From Sphingomonas bisphenolicum (GTDB lineage: Bacteria > Pseudomonadota > Alphaproteobacteria > Sphingomonadales > Sphingomonadaceae), in contig NZ_AP018818.1 of the NCBI RefSeq assembly GCF_024349785.1, forward strand, positions 62,001-126,000: a DNA stretch of 64,000 nt, read 5' to 3'. Below are positions 8,600 to 16,315 of the stretch, piece after piece; within the stretch, counting starts at the first letter, position 1; the number at the start of each line of letters is the position of its first letter. The notes beneath the pieces were generated by a model that was not told the DNA's origin, made no database searches, and saw only the letters and a list, made by a program, of their open reading frames with translations. The translations under genes and the position numbers were made by a program.

Positions 8600-10936
8600 T
8601 TATTGCTTGGGCAGGGCATAGGCGATCAGCGCGTCGCTCGCGCCTGACAGCATGGCACCGTGTCCGCCCGCCGCGATCACCACGAACTGGCGTCCGCTGG
8701 CATTCGACCAATAGGTCGTCGGAGAGGCGTTGCCGCCTGCCGGCAAGCGCCCCTTCCACAGCAGCCGACCGGTCGTCGTTTCATAGGCGCGGAACATATG
8801 TTCCTGCGTCGCGCCGATGAAGGTGAGGCCGCTCGCGGTCGCTACCGATCCGCCGATATTGGGCACGCCCATGGGGATCGGCACGAAGGTGGGCAGCGCC
8901 AGCGGGCCGCTGTCGCGCGAGGTGCCGAATAGGCGGCTCCACACCAGCTTGCCGGTCCTGAGGTCAACCGCGTTGATGCGGCCATAGGGGGGCTGCTGGC
9001 AAGGAATGGCGAGCGGAGAGAGGAATGGCGCGATATGGGCGGCATAGGCCACCCCCATCTGGGCGACCGGCCCGCCGACATCGCTCATATGGGCGGCGTT
9101 CATCGGCCTGATGCCCTGGCGGTCCGCGACGGCGCGGGGGATCAGACGGTTATAGTTGCCGACCTGATTGTTGTTTACGATCATCAGGCCGCGCCGGGGA
9201 TCTACCGATACGCCGCCCCAGTCGATGCCGCCCAGATAGCCAGGCCAGGTGAGAGTGGGATGCTCGGTCGACAGCGGCGTCATGTCGCCGTCGAAGCGAG
9301 CCTGTCGGAAGCGGATGCGGCACATCGCCTGATCGATCGGCGTCAGGCCCCACATGCCCTTTTCCGTCGGACGCGGACCGCTGAAACTGGGTATGCCGAC
9401 CGAGTAGGGCTGGGTCTTCGACAGGCGTTCGCCGGGCACGGCCCCTTGCGGGACGGGGCGCTCCTCCACCGGCAGGATGGGCTTGCCGGTCGCGCGGTCG
9501 AGGAAGAATATCTCCCCGCGCTTGGTCGGCTGGAGCAAACCGCGCACGCCGCCGGGGAGGTCGACCAGCGTGGGCTGGGCGGGCACGTCATAGTCCCACA
9601 GGTCATGATGGGTCGTCTGGAAGGACCAGCGCACCGAACCGCTTTCTGCGTCGAGGGCCAGCACGGCGCTGGAATAGCGATCGTCATTGGCGGTGCGATG
9701 TCCGCCGAAATAGTCGGGTGTCGCGTTCCCCGTGGGCACATAGACGAGGCCCAGCCTGTCGTCCGAACTCATCGGTGCCCAGCTATTGGGCGTGCCGGGC
9801 GTGAAGATGCCGCCGGGCGGTGGCGGGCCGTGATCGTCGGGGCGGCCGATGTCGAAGGCCCAGGAAAAATCACCCGTGACGGCATCGAATGCCCGGATGA
9901 CACCGGAAGGCTCTCTAATTTTCTGACCGTCCATGACCCAGCCGCCCAGAACGAGGCGGCCGCGCACGAGAGCGGGGGGCGAGGTCACGAAATAATAGCC
10001 CTTGTCGACCGTGCCCAGTCCCGCTTTCAGATCCACCTGACCGCCCTGTCCGAAGCCGGGGCACAGCCTGCCGGTGGCGGCATCGAGCGCGATCAGCCGG
10101 GCGTCGAGCGTCGCGGTGTAGATGCGCTCGGCGCAATAGCCATGGGCCTGCGGGACGCGATAATAGGTGACGCCACGGCAGACGAGGCCATAGACGCCAG
10201 CGAGGTCGGTCTTTGGCTGGTGCCGCCATAATTGCCGGCCCGTTTCGGGATCGAGCGCGATTACGTCATTATTGCCCGCGCACAGGAAAAGGCGATTCCC
10301 CACTTTGAGCGGATTGACCTGAAAGGCGGTGCCCTGTTTGCCATCGGTCAGTTTGCCGGTGTGGTAGGTCCATGCCCTTTCCAGGTTGCCGACATTGGCG
10401 GGCGTGATTTGCGCCAGTGGCGAGTAGCGCGACCCGCCCCGGTCGTTGCCATAGGCGACCCAGTCGCCATCGACTGCCCATGCAGGCCCGGCGCCCCAGA
10501 CCGCGCCGGGCGCTGGCGGCGAACGATCCGTCCAGAAAGCGCTGCCGACTGCGCCTATGACGAGCAGTAGAAGACTGGGCCAGAGAACGCGGGCGCCAGG
10601 CAGGGGACGGCCAAGCCCGACATGCTGCCGATAAAAGGGGGTAGCCATGTAGAGGCCCATGGCGACGGGCATGGCCAACCGGGGCGCCAGCGCCCAGCCG
10701 TCCAGCCCCACTTCCCAGAGTGACCAGCCCAGATTGGCCACGAGAAAGGCCCAGAAGAGGGTGGTCGAGAGTGGCGAACGGCGCCAGCCGAGAAACGCGG
10801 TGACCGTCATGACGAGGCCGGACACGCAATACCAGATCGATCCGCCGAGCAGCGCGAGTTGTCCGCCCAGCCAGAGCAGCGACAGGCCCGAGAGAAGCAG
10901 AAGCAGGACGAAAAACATGTTCAGAAAGCGGCGCAT
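8600..10936 (-). CDS. Membrane-bound PQQ-dependent dehydrogenase (glucose dehydrogenase family)
   Basis: 778-residue quinoprotein. The first about 130 residues are four to five hydrophobic helices separated by short loops, as in membrane glucose/quinate dehydrogenases; the rest is an eight-bladed propeller facing the periplasm. The family motif THHDLWDYDVPAQPTLVD and the YVPTGNATPDY region are clear. Such enzymes oxidise alcohols or polyols and reduce ubiquinone. No PQQ biosynthesis gene is in the window, so PQQ must come from elsewhere. It sits 39 bases after a SnoaL-like gene in a catabolic group, which suggests a pathway alcohol rather than glucose as substrate; that is inference. Confidence 0.9.
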   Translation of the reverse strand: MRRFLNMFFVLLLLLSGLSLLWLGGQLALLGGSIWYCVSGLVMTVTAFLGWRRSPLSTTLFWAFLVANLGWSLWEVGLDGWALAPRLAMPVAMGLYMATPFYRQHVGLGRPLPGARVLWPSLLLLVIGAVGSAFWTDRSPPAPGAVWGAGPAWAVDGDWVAYGNDRGGSRYSPLAQITPANVGNLERAWTYHTGKLTDGKQGTAFQVNPLKVGNRLFLCAGNNDVIALDPETGRQLWRHQPKTDLAGVYGLVCRGVTYYRVPQAHGYCAERIYTATLDARLIALDAATGRLCPGFGQGGQVDLKAGLGTVDKGYYFVTSPPALVRGRLVLGGWVMDGQKIREPSGVIRAFDAVTGDFSWAFDIGRPDDHGPPPPGGIFTPGTPNSWAPMSSDDRLGLVYVPTGNATPDYFGGHRTANDDRYSSAVLALDAESGSVRWSFQTTHHDLWDYDVPAQPTLVDLPGGVRGLLQPTKRGEIFFLDRATGKPILPVEERPVPQGAVPGERLSKTQPYSVGIPSFSGPRPTEKGMWGLTPIDQAMCRIRFRQARFDGDMTPLSTEHPTLTWPGYLGGIDWGGVSVDPRRGLMIVNNNQVGNYNRLIPRAVADRQGIRPMNAAHMSDVGGPVAQMGVAYAAHIAPFLSPLAIPCQQPPYGRINAVDLRTGKLVWSRLFGTSRDSGPLALPTFVPIPMGVPNIGGSVATASGLTFIGATQEHMFRAYETTTGRLLWKGRLPAGGNASPTTYWSNASGRQFVVIAAGGHGAMLSGASDALIAYALPKQ

Positions 10937-10975
10937 CGGGCTCCCCCTCAGAATCCGGAAAGGTTTGGCAGGTAA

Positions 10976-11431
10976 TCAGGCGGGCAATTGGGCCGCGAGC
11001 CAGTCCGGCACATTGATGCGGTAGCAGTTCTGCTCATAGAGGCGGCTGATCTTCCAGCCTTGCGCTGTGCGGACGAATTCATGATGGTACCAAAGGCCGA
11101 AAACCAAGGTGTCGGTCGTTTCGCCATTGCTGACCGTCATCGGGTTATAGCAGGCGGTTTTGGTCTGCGCCCGGTCGCCCGCGATCTGATATTGGGTGGT
11201 GGACACGGCATGTTGAAAGGCCAGGATCGGCGTCAGGCTTGCCGAGAGGAATGCCTTGATTTCCGCAAGGCTACCGACGACGCCCACCATTTCGGAATAG
11301 TCGATCACGGCATCGTCAGTAAAATAGCGGTCCAGCGCGTCCCAGTCGCGCGTATCCACCGCATAGCAATAGCCCACGATCAGGTCCTGAATTTCGAACC
11401 GATCCGACATTTCCTGCAGGGTCATTGTCAT
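10976..11431 (-). CDS. SnoaL/NTF2-like small protein
   Basis: 151 residues with the NTF2-like pattern: EIQDLIVGYCYAVDTRDWD, then YFTDDAVIDYS and the closing strand AQGWKISRLYEQNC. GGAGAGG lies just before the ATG at 11429-11431; an in-frame ATG two codons later also exists. First gene of the minus group that continues into the PQQ dehydrogenase, and divergent to another SnoaL-like gene at 11594 across a perfect palindrome. Function not assignable beyond the fold. Confidence 0.78.
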   Translation of the reverse strand: MTMTLQEMSDRFEIQDLIVGYCYAVDTRDWDALDRYFTDDAVIDYSEMVGVVGSLAEIKAFLSASLTPILAFQHAVSTTQYQIAGDRAQTKTACYNPMTVSNGETTDTLVFGLWYHHEFVRTAQGWKISRLYEQNCYRINVPDWLAAQLPA

Positions 11432-11451
11432 TGGCCTCTCCTCCGTCTCAC

Positions 11452-11469
11452 GACATTCTATAGAATGTC
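11452..11469. promoter_or_regulatory. Perfect 18-bp palindrome between divergent SnoaL-like genes
   Basis: GACATTCTA/TAGAATGTC reads identically on both strands. It lies 20 bases before the start of the minus-strand gene at 11431 and 124 bases before the plus-strand gene at 11594. The centre and length fit a dimeric repressor site (TetR, GntR or similar). It differs from all other repeats seen in the window. Confidence 0.55.
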
Positions 11470-11593
11470 TGCTGGCACAGTGTTGGAGGCGCGCCGCCTT
11501 CCATTAGGTAGGTGTCGAGCGCGGTGGCTATGGGGAAGAAACCACAGCCCTCGGGACCGATCCCGCGGACCGTTTTTGATCAAGGAGACTATT

Positions 11594-12118
11594 ATGGGCC
11601 TCGCCCCGTTCACGGAAGCCGATTTCGTCCTGTCCAAGGAGAAGCGGGCGGACATCACAGCCGGGCTGACCGAGCGGCAGGCGTTCATGGTCAATCACTG
11701 GATGGACCTGCATGAAGTCATCAATCGCGGCGATTGGGATGGAATGGACGCATTCTTCAATACCGACACGATGACCTACGACAATCCCAACCGGCCCGAC
11801 CTTGGCACCTATCATGTGTGGAAGACCTCGCCGCAGGGCCTCTACAAGACCTTCCCGCCCAGCATCTATCGCACGCTGAAGGCCTGGGGCCGCGGCGAGG
11901 ACGAGATTTGCGTGCTGTGCCATCATCATGGCAAGCATAGCGGCGGTCCCTATATGGGCGTTCAGCCCACCGGTAACGACCTCAACGTCCTCTGGTTCTC
12001 GTGGCTGCGTTTCCGGGGCGACAAGATCGATCACATCTATTCGATCTCCGACGTGCTGACGATGCTGAAGGATCTGGAAGTCATCAACGTTCCCCAACCC
12101 GTCGATCCCTATAAGTGA
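11594..12118 (+). CDS. SnoaL/NTF2-like protein, paralogue of 54912-55415
   Basis: 174 residues starting at the ATG at 11594 with AAGGAG in front. It shares long blocks with the product at 54912-55415: NPNRPDLGTY, GPYMGVQPTGN and the C-terminal DVLTMLKD followed by VPQPVDPYK. Both belong to the NTF2-like fold, and the shared His-rich GKHSGGPYMG region might line a pocket. The frame is open far upstream, but that part is antisense to 10976-11431. It is first in a plus-strand pair with the hydrolase at 12204. Confidence 0.82.
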   Translation: MGLAPFTEADFVLSKEKRADITAGLTERQAFMVNHWMDLHEVINRGDWDGMDAFFNTDTMTYDNPNRPDLGTYHVWKTSPQGLYKTFPPSIYRTLKAWGRGEDEICVLCHHHGKHSGGPYMGVQPTGNDLNVLWFSWLRFRGDKIDHIYSISDVLTMLKDLEVINVPQPVDPYK

Positions 12119-12125
12119 CCGACAG

Positions 12126-12160
12126 GCCGAGCCGGCGCAGCGATGGTGCGCCGGTTCGGC
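12126..12160 (+). terminator. Hairpin after SnoaL-like gene
   Basis: A 14-bp stem (12126-12139 with 12147-12160, one G-T wobble) and 7-base loop start eight bases after the stop codon at 12118. There is no T-run, so it may be a rho-independent terminator of weak type or an mRNA end-stabiliser. Confidence 0.4.
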
Positions 12161-12203
12161 GAAGGGGGACGGCGGTGTTTGGGCCGGAAGGAATGGCAAG
12201 GGC

Positions 12204-13262
12204 ATGAAGCGCGCAGTCGAACTGAAGATCGATGTCAGCGAGGCGGCGGCTCTCGGCATGGCCGCCCATCTGGCGATTACGGTTCATCTTCCGGATAGGA
12301 CGGAATTGGCCCATCCCACGACCGTCTGCTTCGCTTTTCCCGGCGGGGGCTATTGCCGACGCTATTACAGCTTCGACATGCCGGATGGGTCGGGCGGCGG
12401 GGAAGCGGGTTTCCATTGCGAACGCGGATGGATTTTCGTCGCCTGCGATCATCTGGGATTTGGCGATTCGACGATTCCCGACGGCAATGCCCTCAATCTC
12501 GATAACGTGGCGGCCGCAAACGACGCCATGGTGCGTCAGGTCATGGCCCGGCTGGAAGCGGGCACGCTCGTCGATGGACTGGAACCGATCGTCGATGCCA
12601 CATGCCTTGGCATAGGCCAATCGATGGGCGGATGCTTCACGGTCGTCGCGCAGGGCAATCACCAGACATTCCATGGCATCGGCGTGCTGGGCTATAGCGG
12701 CGTCCATACGGTCGTGCCGACCCGGCCGGGACAGCCGCCCGCCGCGTGGCCCTGGATTTCGCGCCGTTCATCGCTTGATGCGCCGCATGTCCTGAACGCG
12801 GCGGCGCTGGCGCAAGCGCCTGGCGTGACGCTGGGCGACGCCGAAGCGCTGCAGGCGGCAGCAAGGGCAGGCGAGCATCCCTTCCAATGGTCCTTTCATA
12901 ATGATGACGAGCCTGCGGATATCGTCACGCTCGACATGATGGCGTCCGTCGGACTGGTCGATCCGCTGCCCGAATGGCGTTCGGCGACCACGCCGCCCTG
13001 TGGCGTATATATGGTCGCCCCGGGCGCTGTGGCGCTCGAAGCAGCGGTCGTACGCGTCCCCGTGCTGATCGCCATGGGCGAGCGCGACGTTGCCCCCGAT
13101 CCCTTGGGCGAGCCTCGGGCCTATAAGAGCGCGGAAGATATCCAGCTCTTCATATGTCCCCGCATGGCGCATATGCATAATTTCGCGCCGACCCGCGTCC
13201 GCTTCTGGGAGCGTATTCACAACTGGGGCGATGGCGTCGCGGCGCAGCGGCGGGTGGGGTGA
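12204..13262 (+). CDS. Alpha/beta-hydrolase family protein
   Basis: 352 residues. An oxyanion-type FPGGGY near 45-50 is followed by the nucleophile elbow GQSMGG with Ser140, and a late PRMAHMHNF segment can supply the catalytic His. The strand-loop DHLGFGDST near 82-90 is also typical of the fold. It could be an esterase, lactonase or C-C hydrolase; the sequence does not decide. It is downstream of the SnoaL-like gene at 11594 with an intervening hairpin, and converges on 13278-14033. Confidence 0.78.
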   Translation: MKRAVELKIDVSEAAALGMAAHLAITVHLPDRTELAHPTTVCFAFPGGGYCRRYYSFDMPDGSGGGEAGFHCERGWIFVACDHLGFGDSTIPDGNALNLDNVAAANDAMVRQVMARLEAGTLVDGLEPIVDATCLGIGQSMGGCFTVVAQGNHQTFHGIGVLGYSGVHTVVPTRPGQPPAAWPWISRRSSLDAPHVLNAAALAQAPGVTLGDAEALQAAARAGEHPFQWSFHNDDEPADIVTLDMMASVGLVDPLPEWRSATTPPCGVYMVAPGAVALEAAVVRVPVLIAMGERDVAPDPLGEPRAYKSAEDIQLFICPRMAHMHNFAPTRVRFWERIHNWGDGVAAQRRVG

Positions 13263-13277
13263 GCGCAGCCGTCGACT

Positions 13278-14033
13278 TCAGAGGCTGAAGCCGCCATCGA
13301 CGATCAAGGTCTGCCCGGTCATATATTGCGCCTTGTCCGAAGCCAGGAAGGCCACGGCCTCGGCAATATCCTCGCCGCGGCCGAAGCGTTGCAGGGCGAT
13401 GCGTTTGCGTTGCGTTTCCCAGATGTCCGGCGAATAGAGCGAGGTGAGGAACGCGGCGCCAAGCCCGGCGTCGATGATGCCAGGAGCGACCATGTTCGCC
13501 CTGATGCCGTAACGGCCTTCCTCCTTGGCGATGGCGCGGCCCAGTGCTTCCATTCCGGCCTTGGGTACGGAGGACAGGGCGTCGCCGGGCGGGAAGCAAT
13601 AATTTGCGACCGAAACGACGGTGACGAAATTGCCGAAACCCTGGGCACGGAAATAGGGCAGGGTGGCCGACACGATACGGGTCAAGCCCATCAGTTCGAT
13701 CTCGATGACTTCGCGCCATTGCTCTTCGCTGATCTGGCTGACGAAGGGTTGGGCTATATCGACCCCGCTGGCGAAGACCATCGTGCCGACGGCGCCGAAT
13801 TGCTCGACCGTCTCGCGGATGCCATCCGCTATCGATGCGCGATCGGAAAGATCGCAGGCCACCGGACATGCTTTGCAGGCGCTGTTCGGCAGTTCGGTGG
13901 CTACCGCCAACGCCTTTTCCCGGCTGGATCGGTAGCCGATGGCGATTTGATCCCATTCGGTCGACAAGCGTCGGCAGATAGCGCTGCCCAGTCCGCCGGT
14001 TCCGCCGACAACGAAGGCCGCGCCTTTCGTCAT
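13278..14033 (-). CDS. SDR-fold protein lacking the catalytic tyrosine
   Basis: 251 residues with a good cofactor motif GGTGGLG (10-16) and ordinary SDR layout, ending in the usual TGQTLIVDGG. The catalytic YxxxK is replaced: the segment reads DALSSVPKAG, so Lys is kept but Tyr is Ser. It may use a different acid-base residue, bind NAD(P) without normal turnover, or catalyse another reaction. It is last in the operon 17479 to 13278 and overlaps the hydrolase gene by four bases. Confidence 0.82.
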   Translation of the reverse strand: MTKGAAFVVGGTGGLGSAICRRLSTEWDQIAIGYRSSREKALAVATELPNSACKACPVACDLSDRASIADGIRETVEQFGAVGTMVFASGVDIAQPFVSQISEEQWREVIEIELMGLTRIVSATLPYFRAQGFGNFVTVVSVANYCFPPGDALSSVPKAGMEALGRAIAKEEGRYGIRANMVAPGIIDAGLGAAFLTSLYSPDIWETQRKRIALQRFGRGEDIAEAVAFLASDKAQYMTGQTLIVDGGFSL

Positions 14034-14884
14034 AGCGGCAGATGACGGGCCAGGTGGTGGAGCAGACGATCGGCAAAGGCATCGTTGCGGTCGCCGGTGA
14101 ACATATGGCCGACGCCATGGGCGATTTCGACCTCCAGTTGCGGGGCGAGCGCCCGAAACTGCCGGACGCTGTCATTCGAGACGATCTCGCTCAGTTCAGC
14201 CTTCACGAGGACGATTGGCGACCGCGCGCGGCGGGCCGCGGCGATGAGCGCTTCCCCTTCCGAAGGGGGATGCAGAAATTCCGGCGCCGTCGTCCGCGGA
14301 TCCCAGTGCCAGAACAGGCGTCCATCCGCTTCGCGCATCGATTTGGCGAGGCCCGACACGTCAGGCAGGCGGGGCTGGCCGAGATGGGCGTGGAGGGCGT
14401 CGGCCGCGTCCTCCAGCGATGCGAAACCGGAGTCGCTGGCACGGAAGAAGCCACGAATGTCATCAACGCCGTCATCCACCATAAAGGGCGCGACGTCGGC
14501 GAGCATGATGAGGCGTACCAGATCGGGATGGCGCGATCCGCCGACCAGCGCGGATTGGCCGCCGCGCGAGGCCCCCACCAGCGCGATCGGTCTGTCGAAG
14601 GCCTGGACGATGGACTCGACATCGCGACCATAGGCTTCCAGCAGATAGTCGCCGTCGGCCGCCCATCCGCTGTCGCCATGGCCGCGCAGATCGAAGGTCA
14701 GGCCGTAATAGCCAGCCTGAGCCACCCGCCTGGCAGACCCGGCCCAGGACCGACGGCTCTGGCCGCCGCCATGGAAGAAGCAGACGGGCGGAGCGGCAGG
14801 GTCGCCATAGGCGTCCGCAACCATCTCCAGACCGTCACCCGGCAGGATTGTCCTTATGGGGATCACCACGCCGGGCGCCTGCAT
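14030..14884 (-). CDS. Alpha/beta hydrolase
   Basis: 284-residue hydrolase. HGGGQSRRSW forms the oxyanion region, VGASRGGQS carries the nucleophile Ser, and HGVGHMFTGD provides the late His; DLRGHGDSGW is the classical strand 4 loop. The ATG overlaps the TAA of the VOC gene by one base (TAATG). In this operon it may cleave a CoA thioester, a lactone or a meta-cleavage product; the family cannot distinguish these. Confidence 0.85.
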   Translation of the reverse strand: MQAPGVVIPIRTILPGDGLEMVADAYGDPAAPPVCFFHGGGQSRRSWAGSARRVAQAGYYGLTFDLRGHGDSGWAADGDYLLEAYGRDVESIVQAFDRPIALVGASRGGQSALVGGSRHPDLVRLIMLADVAPFMVDDGVDDIRGFFRASDSGFASLEDAADALHAHLGQPRLPDVSGLAKSMREADGRLFWHWDPRTTAPEFLHPPSEGEALIAAARRARSPIVLVKAELSEIVSNDSVRQFRALAPQLEVEIAHGVGHMFTGDRNDAFADRLLHHLARHLPL

Positions 14885-15438
14885 TACTCGGCGGCGACCG
14901 GCGGGACGATGTCGGCGAAGGAGGGATGCTCGCCTGGGCCCTTGTAGGCAAACTTGCCGGGCGCATGGTGCCACTTGCCATCGTTGCGGCTCTCATAGGG
15001 CGAGGCGACCTCGATCAGCGCGCCATGCGTGCTCTTGTGGCCGACCCAGCTCCATTTCTGCCAGGTCATGTCCGGATCGTTGAACGTCTGGCCACCGCCG
15101 GGCAGGTGCAGCCCTTCGGCCCGCAGCTTTTCCATCGCGCCCGGTACGTCGTCGGTCGCATAGCAGAGGTGATGGACATGCTCGCCCACCTTTTCGAGAC
15201 GATCGCCCATCGGGGTTCCAGGCGCCGGCTGAATGAACTGGATTTCCGTGCCGCCATTGTTGACGAAGGTCGCCCACTTCATGCCGGCGTCGTCGCCGCT
15301 GGAAAATTCGTCATATTTCACGAGACGTTCTTCCAGCGAGGCCGGATCGAGCACGCGCAGGATCTTGGTCCAATCCTCGATCGCCTTGTCCAGATCGCGC
15401 ACGACCATGCACACATGGGCAAAAGGTCCGCTAGGCAT
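14884..15438 (-). CDS. VOC-family (glyoxalase/methylmalonyl-CoA epimerase-like) protein
   Basis: 184 residues with one betaalphabetabetabeta pair: HVCMVVRDLDKAIEDW gives the first metal His and VHHLCYATDDV the second half, with GALIEVASPYES as the C-terminal Glu strand. The arrangement resembles methylmalonyl-CoA epimerase and related CoA-metabolism VOC proteins. It lies between the MaoC hydratase and a hydrolase in an acyl-CoA operon, which supports an epimerase or isomerase on an acyl-CoA. Confidence 0.8.
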   Translation of the reverse strand: MPSGPFAHVCMVVRDLDKAIEDWTKILRVLDPASLEERLVKYDEFSSGDDAGMKWATFVNNGGTEIQFIQPAPGTPMGDRLEKVGEHVHHLCYATDDVPGAMEKLRAEGLHLPGGGQTFNDPDMTWQKWSWVGHKSTHGALIEVASPYESRNDGKWHHAPGKFAYKGPGEHPSFADIVPPVAAE

Positions 15439-15458
15439 TGATATTCTCCTCTGATTTT

Positions 15459-15848
15459 TTAGATTTCAACCGTCGCCGTGCCGGAATTGACCGTGCCGCG
15501 GCCATCGACATCCAGCGAGAATTCGCAGGTCACGGCATTGCCTTCGATCGCCGCGATCTTGCCCGTCACCACTGCCCGGTCGCCGCCATAGACATTGTCC
15601 AGAAAGCGCGAATCCATCGCTTTGATCCGCCCGCCGGGAAAAGCGCGCATCAGCATGTTCATCATATAGGCGACGTTGATCGGACCCTGGTTGATGACCC
15701 GGTCGCCCAGTCCCTTCGCCTTCACAACCTCGACATCGAGATGAATGGGATTGGGATCGGCAAGGAACACGGCCCATTGCTGCATGGCGTGTGGGCTGAC
15801 GCTCTCGATCGTGAAGGGCGGCAGCATGTCTCCGACGGCGTGGCTCAT
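15459..15848 (-). CDS. MaoC-like (R)-enoyl-CoA hydratase subunit with catalytic motif
   Basis: 129-residue single hotdog domain. It carries the hydratase-2 catalytic motif in the form FLADPNPIHLD (Asp and His), followed by GLGDRVINQGP. The ATG overlaps the stop of the next upstream gene by four bases. The partner at 15845-16303 is a hotdog protein without this motif; such pairs form heteromeric hydratases in several steroid and fatty-acid pathways (established for actinobacterial ChsH1-ChsH2). Confidence 0.85.
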   Translation of the reverse strand: MSHAVGDMLPPFTIESVSPHAMQQWAVFLADPNPIHLDVEVVKAKGLGDRVINQGPINVAYMMNMLMRAFPGGRIKAMDSRFLDNVYGGDRAVVTGKIAAIEGNAVTCEFSLDVDGRGTVNSGTATVEI

Positions 15849-16303
15849 GCGGCGAACTCCTTGCGGGGCAATACCCACACATTATCGGTTTCCAGCACCT
15901 GCGTGCCATCGAGCAGGTGCAGGCGCAGGCGATAGGTCAGCACGTCCATGACGCCCAGCTTGCGGCTGCGCTTGCGGACGAGGCTGAGTATCTCTCCCGT
16001 CACTCTGTAGTTTTCGCCCACCTTCAGTGACACATCGAACCGCACGCCGCTGCTGCCCATCATCGGGCCATCCTCGACATCGAATTCGCACGCTTCGCAG
16101 ACGCCCGCCACCGTCTTGCCCATCGCGACCTGGGTGGCGATATAATAATAGATGGGATGTGCGCTGCCATCGGCGGCCGGCTCGACCCCGATCGACCGGC
16201 ATAGCGCGGCATTCTCCTCCGCCGTGATGGTGAAGACCTTGTCCCCGTCCAGCGATGTGCCGGCGGCGTCGGGGGCAGGGGGTAGATCGTCGAGATCGCT
16301 CAT
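15845..16303 (-). CDS. MaoC/FAS1-type dehydratase N-terminal hotdog protein (non-catalytic partner)
   Basis: 152 residues. The fold matches the N-terminal dehydratase-like domain found with MaoC proteins, including SGVRFDVSLKVGENYRVTGEI and the closing DNVWVLPRKEF. It has no D-x-N-P-x-H catalytic motif, so it should be the structural or CoA-binding half of a heteromer with 15459-15848. It follows the acyl-CoA dehydrogenase gene with a 12-base gap. Confidence 0.8.
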   Translation of the reverse strand: MSDLDDLPPAPDAAGTSLDGDKVFTITAEENAALCRSIGVEPAADGSAHPIYYYIATQVAMGKTVAGVCEACEFDVEDGPMMGSSGVRFDVSLKVGENYRVTGEILSLVRKRSRKLGVMDVLTYRLRLHLLDGTQVLETDNVWVLPRKEFAA

Positions 16304-16315
16304 CGCTTATAACCC

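Noticed and set aside
10988..11593. N-terminal extension of the SnoaL-like protein at 11594
   Set aside because: The extra part is antisense to 10976-11431 and spans the palindrome; AAGGAG precedes ATG 11594.
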